NCBI GenBank assembly: GCA_024235935.1
Contig: JACKLL010000011.1
Span: forward strand, 1 to 64,000
Length of the DNA stretch: 64,000 bases
From: Rhodoferax sp.
GTDB lineage: Bacteria; Pseudomonadota; Gammaproteobacteria; Burkholderiales; Burkholderiaceae_C
Direction: 5' to 3'
The notes beneath the pieces were generated by a model that saw nothing but the letters and a program-made list of their open reading frames with translations, did no database searches and had not been told where the DNA came from. Made by a program: the position numbers and the translations under genes. Position 1 is the stretch's first letter; every line of letters begins with the position of its first letter. Of this stretch, positions 8,747-16,004 are shown one piece after another.

Positions 8747-9550
8747 TCAGGTCGTTTCGCGCCAGTACAACCGGGACGGATTCTCGACCAATACACGCTC
8801 GGCCGCCGCGTCACCCAGCCAGGTGCGCAAGGCCGCCAGCAGGTCCCGATACCGGGCTTGGCCTTCATGGTTGGTCCAGGGCCAGTCGCTGCCCCACAGC
8901 AACTGCGCTGCGCCGAGTTCAGCCAACCATAAGGCAGTCAGCGCAGCAGGGTCCCGCCCCTCGAGCCGGTAGGTACCGCTGAGCTTCACGTGGACGGGCG
9001 ACTGCTGCGCGCGGCGCACAGTGGCAGCCACCGACGGGTCACGAAGCGAGACCGCGCCCGGTTTTCCCATATGGTCCAGCACCAGCGGCAAGCCGGCCGG
9101 CAAGTCCCGCAACACGCCCGCGAGTGCGCCCACGTCGGTATGCAGTTCCAGGTGCCAGCCCAGCGCGAGCATCGCATCCCACAGGCTGCTGGCCCGGCGC
9201 CAATGGCCCATATCGTGCGAGACCTGGGCCAGGTTCAGCCGCAGACCCCGAACGCCAGCGGCATCCAGGGCGGCCAGCGACTGCGGGTCGGCATCCGGCG
9301 CCAGGACGGCGACACCGCGCAGCCGATCGGGGTGGGCTGCGAGTTCATGCAACAGGCGGCTGTTGTCCACGCCCAGAAAGCTGGTCTGCACCAGCACACC
9401 GCGCCCGACACCGCAGGGCTCGGCCAGTGCGCGCCATTGCGACAGCGGTGCCGCGTACTGCGGCACATAGCGCGCCTGCGCCGTGGCCACGCCGGCATCG
9501 AAGACGTGGAAATGGCAATCGACGAAAGTGTTTGACAAGTCCTTGTGCAT
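8747..9550 (-). CDS. Amidohydrolase of the 2-pyrone-4,6-dicarboxylate lactonase-like family
   Basis: A 267-residue TIM-barrel hydrolase. It has the N-terminal metal-site motif VDCHFHVFD, GVRGLRLNLA in the middle strands, LDHMGKPG and the C-terminal GSDWPWTNHE. This is the layout of the PDC lactonase, L-fuconolactonase and L-rhamnonolactonase group, which open lactone rings. The substrate cannot be read from sequence. It is divergent from a HutC-type GntR regulator with only 34 bases between, and a palindromic operator fills most of that gap, so both genes are probably under that regulator. The TctC protein next door may bring in the substrate. A link to the sugar-acid locus near 54-62 kb is possible but unproven. 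Confidence 0.83.
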   Translation of the reverse strand: MHKDLSNTFVDCHFHVFDAGVATAQARYVPQYAAPLSQWRALAEPCGVGRGVLVQTSFLGVDNSRLLHELAAHPDRLRGVAVLAPDADPQSLAALDAAGVRGLRLNLAQVSHDMGHWRRASSLWDAMLALGWHLELHTDVGALAGVLRDLPAGLPLVLDHMGKPGAVSLRDPSVAATVRRAQQSPVHVKLSGTYRLEGRDPAALTALWLAELGAAQLLWGSDWPWTNHEGQARYRDLLAALRTWLGDAAAERVLVENPSRLYWRETT

Positions 9551-9560
9551 GCTCTAAATT

Positions 9561-9580
9561 CTAGTCCTCTATAGGACTAG
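9561..9580. promoter_or_regulatory. Palindromic operator between the amidohydrolase and GntR genes
   Basis: A near-perfect inverted repeat, CTAGTCCT-N4-AGGACTAG, with 8-base arms, lies between the divergent start codons at 9550 and 9585. Its size and place fit an autoregulatory site for the HutC-type GntR protein encoded next door; that it binds this protein is inference. Confidence 0.65.
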
Positions 9581-9584
9581 TTGA

Positions 9585-10352
9585 ATGACTGGAACACGAA
9601 TTTCCGCAGACGTGCAGGGGACAGGCGCCGAGACACCGCCCACGGGCCAGAGCCGGTACGGCTGGCTGGCTGCGGCCTTGCGTGCCCGTATTCTGCAGGG
9701 CGAATGGGTGCCGGGCGAAGCCATCCCGCCCGAAACACTGCTGGCCAAGTCGTACAGCGTCGCCCTGGGCACGATGCGCCAGGCCCTGTCGCTACTGGTC
9801 GCCGACGGCCTGCTCGAGCGCCGCCACGGCAAGGGCACTTTCGTCAAGGCGGGTCTGGACGGCGCCACGATGATGCGATTCTTCCGCTTTCGCCAAAGCG
9901 GCGAGATGCAGAGTGCCCCGACCTCGCGCATCCTGGCGCGCAAGCTGCGACTGGCAGATCCGCACGAGGCCGAGGCCTTCGCCCTGCCGCAGGGTGCGTC
10001 GGTCATCGAAGTTCAGCGTCTGCGCAGTATCGACGCCCATCCCTGCCTGCTGGAAACCCTGGTGCTGCCGCTGCCGGCATTCGCGGCGCTCACCGAGTCC
10101 GACACCGCAGCCTGGGACGACCTGCTCTACCCGATGTACCAGCGCGTCTGTGGCGTGGTGATCCACCATGCGCAGGACCACCTGAGTTTCGACCTGCTGA
10201 CAGCCACGCAGGCGAAGCGCCTCGCACTGGAAAAAGGCCATCCCTGCGTACGCGTGCAGCGCCAGGCCTTCGACCTGTTCAACCGCTGTGTGGAACTGCG
10301 CACCACGCTCGGCGACGCCTTCGCCTTCGAATACACGGCGCAGGTCCGCTGA
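9585..10352 (+). CDS. GntR-family transcriptional regulator, HutC subfamily (UTRA effector domain)
   Basis: A 255-residue regulator. The N-terminal winged helix-turn-helix is typical of GntR: LRARILQGEWVPGEAIPPE, then TMRQALSLLVADGLLERRHGKGTFV. The remaining 170 residues match a UTRA domain (VQRLRSIDAHPCLLETLVLP, then FDLLTATQAKRLALEKGHPCVRVQR), the ligand-sensing fold of the HutC subfamily. It probably represses itself, the divergent amidohydrolase and perhaps the downstream tctC gene until a pathway metabolite binds. The gene begins 4 bases after a palindromic operator, so bound protein would cover the start region. The inducer is unknown. Confidence 0.88.
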   Translation: MTGTRISADVQGTGAETPPTGQSRYGWLAAALRARILQGEWVPGEAIPPETLLAKSYSVALGTMRQALSLLVADGLLERRHGKGTFVKAGLDGATMMRFFRFRQSGEMQSAPTSRILARKLRLADPHEAEAFALPQGASVIEVQRLRSIDAHPCLLETLVLPLPAFAALTESDTAAWDDLLYPMYQRVCGVVIHHAQDHLSFDLLTATQAKRLALEKGHPCVRVQRQAFDLFNRCVELRTTLGDAFAFEYTAQVR

Positions 10353-10398
10353 ACCCTTTTCCTTTTACAACACCCCTGCATCCCATGGAGACACGTGC

Positions 10399-11400
10399 AT
10401 GACTTTCAGATTGAAAACCCACCGGGCCACCGGCACCTTGAGCGCCCTGGCAATCGCCGCCTGCCTGACACTGCCGGCGACGAACGCCAGCGCGCAGGCC
10501 AGCACCTGGCCCACCAAACCGGTGTCGCTGATCGTCACCTACCCGCCCGGCGGCGGAGCCGACGCCATGGCACGGCTGATCGCGCCCAAGATGGGCGAGG
10601 CCCTGGGTCAGAACGTGGTGGTGGAGAACCGCCCCGGTGCCGGCGGACAGATCGGTGCGGGCGCCGTCGCGCGGGCCAATGCCGACGGCTACACACTGCT
10701 GTTTGACGCATCCTCGTTTGCCGTCAATCCATCGCTGTATCCCAAGCTGCCGTACGACGCGAACAAGGCGTTCCGGCCGATCGGCGTCATTGCCCTTTTC
10801 CCCAATGTCGTGCTGGTCAACGCGCAGTTTCCGGCGAAGAACCTGGCCGAACTGCTGACCATCGCACGGGCCAAGAAGGATGCCGTGTCGTTTGCGTCCT
10901 CCGGCAACGGATCGGCGCAGCATCTGGCCGGTGCACTGTTCGAGTCCGCAGCCAAGGTCGAGATGGTGCACGTGCCCTACAAAGGCGGTGGTCCGGCCTT
11001 GAACGACGTAATCGGCGGGCAGGTGCCGCTATTCTTCGGCAACCTGGCGTCGACGCTGCAGCACGTGCAGGCCGGCAAACTGCGCCCGCTCGCCGTGACG
11101 GCCGGCAAACGCGCCACGATGCTGCCGGACGTCCCGACGCTGGCCGAAGCCGGCGTGCCCGGCGCGGAGGTCTATGAATGGAATGCCTTGTTTGCACCCG
11201 CCGGAACGCCCGAGCCGGTGCTGGAAAAGCTCTCGCAGGCACTGCAAAAGGCGATGGAGTCGCCCGAGGTGAAGGCACGCATCCTGTCGCTGGGCGGCGA
11301 GATCCAGAAGGGCGGCCCCAAGGCTGCGCAGGATTTCGTGCAGGGTCAGATCGCGATGTGGGCCAAGCTGCTCAAGGAAAAAGGCATCTCGGCCGAATGA
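10399..11400 (+). CDS. Bug/TctC-family tripartite tricarboxylate transporter binding protein
   Basis: A 333-residue periplasmic solute-binding protein. It has a signal peptide ending NASAQA, then the family start TWPTKPVSLIVTYPPGGGAD, then VVENRPGAGGQIGAGAVA, HVPYKGGGPALNDVIGGQV and PDVPTLAEAGVPG, all Bug hallmarks. Bug proteins bind carboxylates or similar small acids. No TctA or TctB membrane gene is nearby, a common state in Burkholderiales where many solitary Bug proteins exist. A GGAGA sequence precedes the ATG at 10399. It lies 46 bases after the GntR gene on the same strand, so the two may be co-transcribed, which suggests it serves the amidohydrolase pathway. Confidence 0.92.
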   Translation: MTFRLKTHRATGTLSALAIAACLTLPATNASAQASTWPTKPVSLIVTYPPGGGADAMARLIAPKMGEALGQNVVVENRPGAGGQIGAGAVARANADGYTLLFDASSFAVNPSLYPKLPYDANKAFRPIGVIALFPNVVLVNAQFPAKNLAELLTIARAKKDAVSFASSGNGSAQHLAGALFESAAKVEMVHVPYKGGGPALNDVIGGQVPLFFGNLASTLQHVQAGKLRPLAVTAGKRATMLPDVPTLAEAGVPGAEVYEWNALFAPAGTPEPVLEKLSQALQKAMESPEVKARILSLGGEIQKGGPKAAQDFVQGQIAMWAKLLKEKGISAE

Positions 11401-11413
11401 TCCGGCCACCGGC

Positions 11414-11431
11414 GGCCCTTTGAACAGGGCC
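11414..11431. terminator. Possible stem-loop between convergent tctC and yebC-like genes
   Basis: Perfect inverted repeat GGCCCT-N6-AGGGCC in the 46-base gap between convergent stops. There is no clean T run on either side directly after the stem, so this is only a candidate for a bidirectional terminator. Confidence 0.35.
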
Positions 11432-11446
11432 ACCCGGACCGGTGTT

Positions 11447-12160
11447 TTAGCCTGCCAAGCCCACGAAAACGTTCTGAACGTCATCGTTGCCGTCGATGGC
11501 CGCAAGAAAGGCCTCCACTTCTTCCAGCTCGGTGGCGCTCAGACTCGAAGCGGCAATCGGGTTCTTGGGCCTGTAGCCCAGTTTGGCGGTCAGGACCTTG
11601 AATCCATGCTCGGGCAGCGCCCGGCTGACCAGGTCCAGGTCGGTCGGGTCGGTCACGAACAGCGTCGTACCCTCTTCCTCGCCGGGCTCCAGGTCCTGCG
11701 CGCCGGCCTCGATCGCGGCCAGCTCAGGGTCGGCACCGGCCACGGAGGGTTCGGCCTCGATCATGCCCACATGGTCGAAATCCCAGGCCACCGAGCCGGA
11801 GGTGCCCAGCTGCCCCTTGCGGAACAGCACGCGCATTTCCGGCGCGGTGCGGTTCACGTTGTCGGTCAGGCATTCCACCATCACGGCCACGCGGTGCGGC
11901 GCGAAGCCTTCGTAGATGACGTGTTCGAAGTGCACCGTCTCGCCGGTCAGGCCGGCGCCCTTCTTGATGGCGCGCTCCAGCGTTTCCTTGGGCATGGACA
12001 CCTTGCGGGCCTGCTCCACCACCAGGCGCAGGCGTGCGTTGGATGCAGGGTCGGCGCCATTGCGCGCGGCGACCATGATGTCCTTGGCGAGGCGGCCGAA
12101 GAGTTTGCCCCTGGCGTTGGCCGCCAGTTCCTTGCCTTTTGCTTTCCACTGCGCGCCCAT
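11447..12160 (-). CDS. YebC/PmpR-family DNA-binding or translation-associated protein
   Basis: A 237-residue protein of the TACO1/YebC family. It begins MGAQWKAKGKELAANARGK in place of the more usual AGHSKWANIKHRK start, followed by the conserved NARLRLVVEQARKVSMPKE, then YEGFAPHRVAVMVECLTDN and NRTAPEMRVLF. The family was long described as transcription regulators; recent work links it to relief of ribosome stalling at proline stretches. The start at 12160 is set by an AAGGA sequence eight bases upstream; longer in-frame reading has no family match. Some beta-proteobacteria carry two YebC paralogues, and the altered N terminus suggests this could be the second. Confidence 0.87.
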   Translation of the reverse strand: MGAQWKAKGKELAANARGKLFGRLAKDIMVAARNGADPASNARLRLVVEQARKVSMPKETLERAIKKGAGLTGETVHFEHVIYEGFAPHRVAVMVECLTDNVNRTAPEMRVLFRKGQLGTSGSVAWDFDHVGMIEAEPSVAGADPELAAIEAGAQDLEPGEEEGTTLFVTDPTDLDLVSRALPEHGFKVLTAKLGYRPKNPIAASSLSATELEEVEAFLAAIDGNDDVQNVFVGLAG

Positions 12161-12380
12161 GTCTGGTTTTCCTTGTTTTACTGATGATGGCCAGAGCATT
12201 TTTCGCGTCTGTGCCAATGGGGTTGTCCCCATCCTGCCGGCACCCTGGGCCGGCCGTGGATGATAACTTGCCAGGCAGCCCGGAGCCCCCGTCAGCCTGA
12301 CTGCCAAGCGGCGAACCTGGATGCGCAGGGGCGTAGCCGCGCATGATGGTCTGCCCGCGCGCGAGGCAGCAACGGGAGGC

Positions 12381-13187
12381 TCAGGCGACGGTCGTCCCAC
12401 CCAGGCGCTGCGAGATCGTGCGCGCGGCCTCGAGCAGCGGCTCCAGCATGGTGTCCTGCATCACGCGCGCACTGGTGCGGTTGGCCTGCCCGCTGATGTT
12501 CAGCGCTGCAACCACCTGGCCGGATCGGTTGACGATGGGCGCCGCCAGTGAGACCAGTCCTTCCTCCAGCTCCTGGTTCACCAGCGCCCAACCCTGCCGG
12601 CGCGCCTGGGCCACCTTGGCGGCGATCTCCTTCGCGTCGGTCAGGGTGTACTTGGTGCGTGGCGTCAGCTCCGACGCGGCCAGCAGGTCCATCAGTTCCT
12701 CAGGCGGCAACGCCGACATCAGCATGCGGCCCATCGAGGTGCAATAGGCGGGCAGCCGCGAACCCACGCCCAGGCTGATGCTCATGATCTTGCGCGTGGG
12801 AACCCGCAGCACATAGACGATGTCGGTGGCGTCGAGCACCGCAGCCGAGCAAGACTCCTGCACCTGCGCGACCAGCTCCTCCATGTACGGCTCGGCCAGG
12901 TTCCAGATCGGCATCGACGAGAGGTAGGAAAAGCCCAGGTCGAGAATGCGCGGGCTCAGGCTGAACAGCTTGCCGTCGCTGCGCACATAACCGAGCGCTT
13001 CGAGTGTGAGCAGGATGCGGCGAGCGCCCGCCCGGCTGAGGCCGGCGCGTGCGGCCACCTCCGACAGCGTCTGGCTCGGCGCACTGGCACTGAAGGAACG
13101 TATCACCTGCAGACCGCGGGCAAAGGACTGCACATAGCCGTCGCCGGGTTTGCGGTCCGCGATGCGTGCACTTGCCGTATTTGCCAT
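12381..13187 (-). CDS. pcaR: IclR-family regulator, PcaR/PobR type
   Basis: A 268-residue regulator. The helix-turn-helix lies near residues 35-70 (QTLSEVAARAGLSRAGARRI, then LEALGYVRSDGKLFSLSPR); the IclR effector domain follows (AYCTSMGRMLMSALP, then GWALVNQELEEGLVSLAAP). The sequence resembles the PcaR/PcaU/PobR branch that controls protocatechuate and beta-ketoadipate genes. It is divergent from pcaI with about 130 bases between and two small palindromes in the gap, so it most likely controls pcaIJF, probably as an activator responding to beta-ketoadipate or an early pathway acid as in known members. The gene symbol rests on both sequence type and position. Confidence 0.85.
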   Translation of the reverse strand: MANTASARIADRKPGDGYVQSFARGLQVIRSFSASAPSQTLSEVAARAGLSRAGARRILLTLEALGYVRSDGKLFSLSPRILDLGFSYLSSMPIWNLAEPYMEELVAQVQESCSAAVLDATDIVYVLRVPTRKIMSISLGVGSRLPAYCTSMGRMLMSALPPEELMDLLAASELTPRTKYTLTDAKEIAAKVAQARRQGWALVNQELEEGLVSLAAPIVNRSGQVVAALNISGQANRTSARVMQDTMLEPLLEAARTISQRLGGTTVA

Positions 13188-13218
13188 GGTCGCTCATTTC
13201 TCCTAGAATTCATTATAC

Positions 13219-13244
13219 GAACACTTGTTCTAATGTCGAACATT
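13219..13244. promoter_or_regulatory. Candidate PcaR operator region upstream of pcaI
   Basis: Two short inverted repeats stand side by side: GAACA-N2-TGTTC at 13219-13230 and AATGT-N3-ACATT at 13232-13244. They lie about 75 bases upstream of the pcaI start and 32 bases from the pcaR start, where an IclR-type activator would be expected to bind. Binding is inferred from position and symmetry. Confidence 0.5.
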
Positions 13245-13318
13245 TTCCCAACCCTGGCCCGGAACATGTCCGCCAGCGTGCTGCGCGTGGCGCGCTGCGC
13301 CATTCAGGAGACGATTGC

Positions 13319-14035
13319 ATGATCAACAAGATAGCCCGCTCGGTGGCCGACGCGCTGGCGGACGTGAAGGACGGCGCGACCGTGATGATCGGTGGCTTTG
13401 GCACCGCCGGCATTCCCAACGAACTCATCGACGGCCTGATCGAACAGGGCGCCACCGACCTGACGCTGGTGAACAACAACGCGGGCAATGGCGAAACCGG
13501 CCTGGCGGCGCTGCTGATGGCCGGGCGGGTGCGCAAGATCATCTGCAGTTTTCCACGCCAGGCCGACAGCCAGGTGTTCGATGGCCTGTACCGCAGCGGC
13601 AAGCTCGAACTCGAACTGGCCCCGCAGGGCAACCTGGCCGAACGCATCCGCGCTGCGGGCGCCGGCATCGGCGCCTTCTTCTCGCCCACCGGATACGGCA
13701 CCGAGCTGGCCAAGCATGCGGACGGGTCGCCCAAGGAGACGCGCGTCATCAACGGCAAGCACTATGTCCTGGAGATGCCGATCCACGCCGACCTGGCGCT
13801 GATCAAGGCCGAGCGTGGCGACCGCTGGGGCAACCTGACCTACCGCATGGCCGCCCGCAATTTCGGCCCCATCATGGCCATGGCCGCGAAGAAGACCGTC
13901 GCAACCGTGCACGAGGTCGTGGAGCTCGGCGGGCTCGACCCGGAAAGCGTGGTCACCCCCGGCATATTCGTCCATCAGATCGTACAGATCGACCGTGTGG
14001 CCACGCAGGCCGGCGGCATCAAAAAGGCGGCATGA
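13319..14035 (+). CDS. pcaI: 3-oxoadipate CoA-transferase subunit A
   Basis: A 238-residue alpha subunit of the CoA-transferase that moves CoA from succinyl-CoA to 3-oxoadipate. It begins MINKIARSVADALADVKDGA and has the glycine-rich VMIGGFGTAGIPNELIDGL, then GKHYVLEMPIHADLALIKAE and RWGNLTYRMAARNFGPIMAM, all typical of family I alpha subunits. CAGGAG precedes the ATG. The next gene, the beta subunit, starts one base after the stop, so production of the two is surely coupled. Family members also use acetoacetate, but the neighbouring pcaF and pcaR-type genes favour 3-oxoadipate. Confidence 0.92.
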   Translation: MINKIARSVADALADVKDGATVMIGGFGTAGIPNELIDGLIEQGATDLTLVNNNAGNGETGLAALLMAGRVRKIICSFPRQADSQVFDGLYRSGKLELELAPQGNLAERIRAAGAGIGAFFSPTGYGTELAKHADGSPKETRVINGKHYVLEMPIHADLALIKAERGDRWGNLTYRMAARNFGPIMAMAAKKTVATVHEVVELGGLDPESVVTPGIFVHQIVQIDRVATQAGGIKKAA

Positions 14036-14036
14036 C

Positions 14037-14678
14037 ATGGGTTACCAGAAACGCAGCAAGGATCAGCTCGCCCGGCGCGTCGCGCAGGACATCCACGAGG
14101 GCGCCTATGTGAACCTCGGCATCGGCATGCCAACCCTGGTCGCCAACCATATTCCGGCCGACCGCGAAGTGATCCTTCAAAGCGAGAACGGCATTCTCGG
14201 CATGGGCCCGGCGCCCGAGGCAGGTGCGCAAGACTATGACCTGATCAATGCCGGCAAGCAGCCGGTGACGCTACGCAAGGGCGGCGCCTTCTTCCATCAT
14301 GCCGACAGCTTTGCGATGATGCGCGGCGGCCACCTCGACATCTGCGTGCTCGGCGCGTTCCAGGTCTCCCGCACCGGCGACCTGGCCAACTGGCATACCG
14401 GCGAGGCCGGCGCGATTCCCGCTGTCGGCGGCGCCATGGACCTGGCCATCGGCGCCAAGCAGACCTGGGTCATGATGGACCTGCTGACCAGGCAGGGCGC
14501 GAGCAAGGTCGTGGCGCAGTGCAGCTACCCGCTCACCGGCATCGGTTGCGTCAAGCGCATCTACAGTGACCTGGCGACGCTGGAATGCAGCGCAGAGGGC
14601 CTTCGTCTGATCGACAAGGTCGACGGCCTGGAACACGCCGAACTCGAGAAACTCATCGGCCTGCCGATTGCTGCCTGA
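14037..14678 (+). CDS. pcaJ: 3-oxoadipate CoA-transferase subunit B
   Basis: A 213-residue beta subunit. It carries the catalytic glutamate in the motif SENGILGMGP (Glu50), which forms the enzyme-CoA thioester, together with GAYVNLGIGMPTLVANHIP near the start and TWVMMDLLTRQGASKVV. It should form a heterotetramer with the alpha subunit encoded just upstream, with one base between the genes. The reaction yields 3-oxoadipyl-CoA, the substrate of the thiolase encoded next. Confidence 0.93.
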   Translation: MGYQKRSKDQLARRVAQDIHEGAYVNLGIGMPTLVANHIPADREVILQSENGILGMGPAPEAGAQDYDLINAGKQPVTLRKGGAFFHHADSFAMMRGGHLDICVLGAFQVSRTGDLANWHTGEAGAIPAVGGAMDLAIGAKQTWVMMDLLTRQGASKVVAQCSYPLTGIGCVKRIYSDLATLECSAEGLRLIDKVDGLEHAELEKLIGLPIAA

Positions 14679-14728
14679 CGCAGCCACCACACGCCCCGCC
14701 CCCACCTCACCCACCATTTGGAGACCCC

Positions 14729-15931
14729 ATGAACCATGCCTATATCTGCGACGCCATCCGCACCCCCTTCGGCCGCTATGGCGGCGCGCTCAGCAGCGTG
14801 CGCGCCGACGACCTCGGAGCGATTCCGCTCAAGGCCTTGATGGCCCGCAACGCCAAGGTCGACTGGGCCGCCGTGACCGACGTGTTGTACGGTTGCGCCA
14901 ACCAGGCCGGCGAAGACAACCGCAACGTGGCACGCATGGCCGCGCTGCTCGCCGGCCTGCCGATCGAGGTTCCCGGCGCCACCATCAACCGCCTGTGCGG
15001 TTCCGGCCTGGATGCGCTGGGCAGTGCGGCGCGCGCCATCCGCGCCGGCGAAGCCAGCCTGATGATTGCCGGTGGCGTCGAGAGCATGAGCCGTGCGCCG
15101 TTCGTGATGCCCAAGGCGGAAACGGCCTTCGGCCGCGCCAATGCGGTATACGACACCACCATCGGCTGGCGTTTCGTCAATAAGCTGATGAAGGCGCAAT
15201 ACGGCGTCGACTCCATGCCCGAGACGGCCGAGAACGTCGCCACCGACTTCAAGATCAGCCGGCAAGACCAGGACGCAATGGCGCTGGCCAGCCAGATGAA
15301 GGCCGTGGCGGCCCAGAAGGCGGGCTACTTCGATGCCGAGATCACCCCGGTTAGCGTCGCGCAGAAAAAGGGCGACCCGATCATCGTCAGCGTCGATGAG
15401 CATCCACGCGCGACCTCGCTCGAATCGCTGGCCAAGCTCAAGGGCGTTGTCCGGCCGGACGGCAGTGTCACCGCCGGCAATGCCAGCGGCGTCAACGACG
15501 GCGCCTGCGCCCTGCTGCTGGCCGACGAGGCCGGTGCCGCCAAACATGGCCTGACGCCGCGTGCCCGCGTCGTGGGCATGGCCACGGCCGGCGTTGCGCC
15601 GCGCATCATGGGCATGGGCCCGGCGCCGGCGAGCCAGAAGGTGCTGGCACTGACCGGCCTCACCATCGACCAGATGGACGTCATCGAACTCAACGAAGCG
15701 TTTGCCGCCCAAGGGCTGGCGGTGCTGCGCGCGCTGGGCGTTCAGGATGCTGACCCGCGCGTCAACCCGAACGGTGGCGCCATTGCGCTGGGTCATCCCT
15801 TGGGCGCCTCCGGTGCCCGGCTGGCAACGACTGCGGTCAACCAGTTGATGAAGACCGGTGGTCGCTATGCCTTGTGCACCATGTGCATCGGGGTCGGGCA
15901 AGGGATTGCGGTGGTGCTCGAACGCGTCTGA
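14729..15931 (+). CDS. pcaF: 3-oxoadipyl-CoA thiolase
   Basis: A 400-residue thiolase that splits 3-oxoadipyl-CoA into succinyl-CoA and acetyl-CoA, the last step of the beta-ketoadipate pathway. Catalytic residues are visible: Cys90 in NRLCGSGLDALGSA, the His of GGAIALGHPLGASG and Cys386 in CTMCIGVGQG. The length is exactly that of PcaF proteins. GGAG precedes the ATG by six bases. A 50-base gap separates it from pcaJ. The upstream pathway genes (pcaGH, pcaBDC) are not in this window, so they must be encoded elsewhere or the unit may serve adipate or phenylacetate breakdown. Confidence 0.93.
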   Translation: MNHAYICDAIRTPFGRYGGALSSVRADDLGAIPLKALMARNAKVDWAAVTDVLYGCANQAGEDNRNVARMAALLAGLPIEVPGATINRLCGSGLDALGSAARAIRAGEASLMIAGGVESMSRAPFVMPKAETAFGRANAVYDTTIGWRFVNKLMKAQYGVDSMPETAENVATDFKISRQDQDAMALASQMKAVAAQKAGYFDAEITPVSVAQKKGDPIIVSVDEHPRATSLESLAKLKGVVRPDGSVTAGNASGVNDGACALLLADEAGAAKHGLTPRARVVGMATAGVAPRIMGMGPAPASQKVLALTGLTIDQMDVIELNEAFAAQGLAVLRALGVQDADPRVNPNGGAIALGHPLGASGARLATTAVNQLMKTGGRYALCTMCIGVGQGIAVVLERV

Positions 15932-15951
15932 GCGCCACTGGCCCGGGCCAG

Positions 15952-15975
15952 GCCTGCCCTCGCACAAGGGCAGGC
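15952..15975. terminator. Stem-loop between convergent pcaF and ABC exporter genes
   Basis: Perfect 9-base inverted repeat GCCTGCCCT-N6-AGGGCAGGC, 20 bases after the pcaF stop and 30 before the stop of the convergent ABC gene. No U tract follows, so it may be a factor-assisted terminator or an RNA 3' end stabiliser. Confidence 0.45.
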
Positions 15976-16004
15976 GGCATGTGCTTCCGGCAGCGCCCTC
16001 CGGC

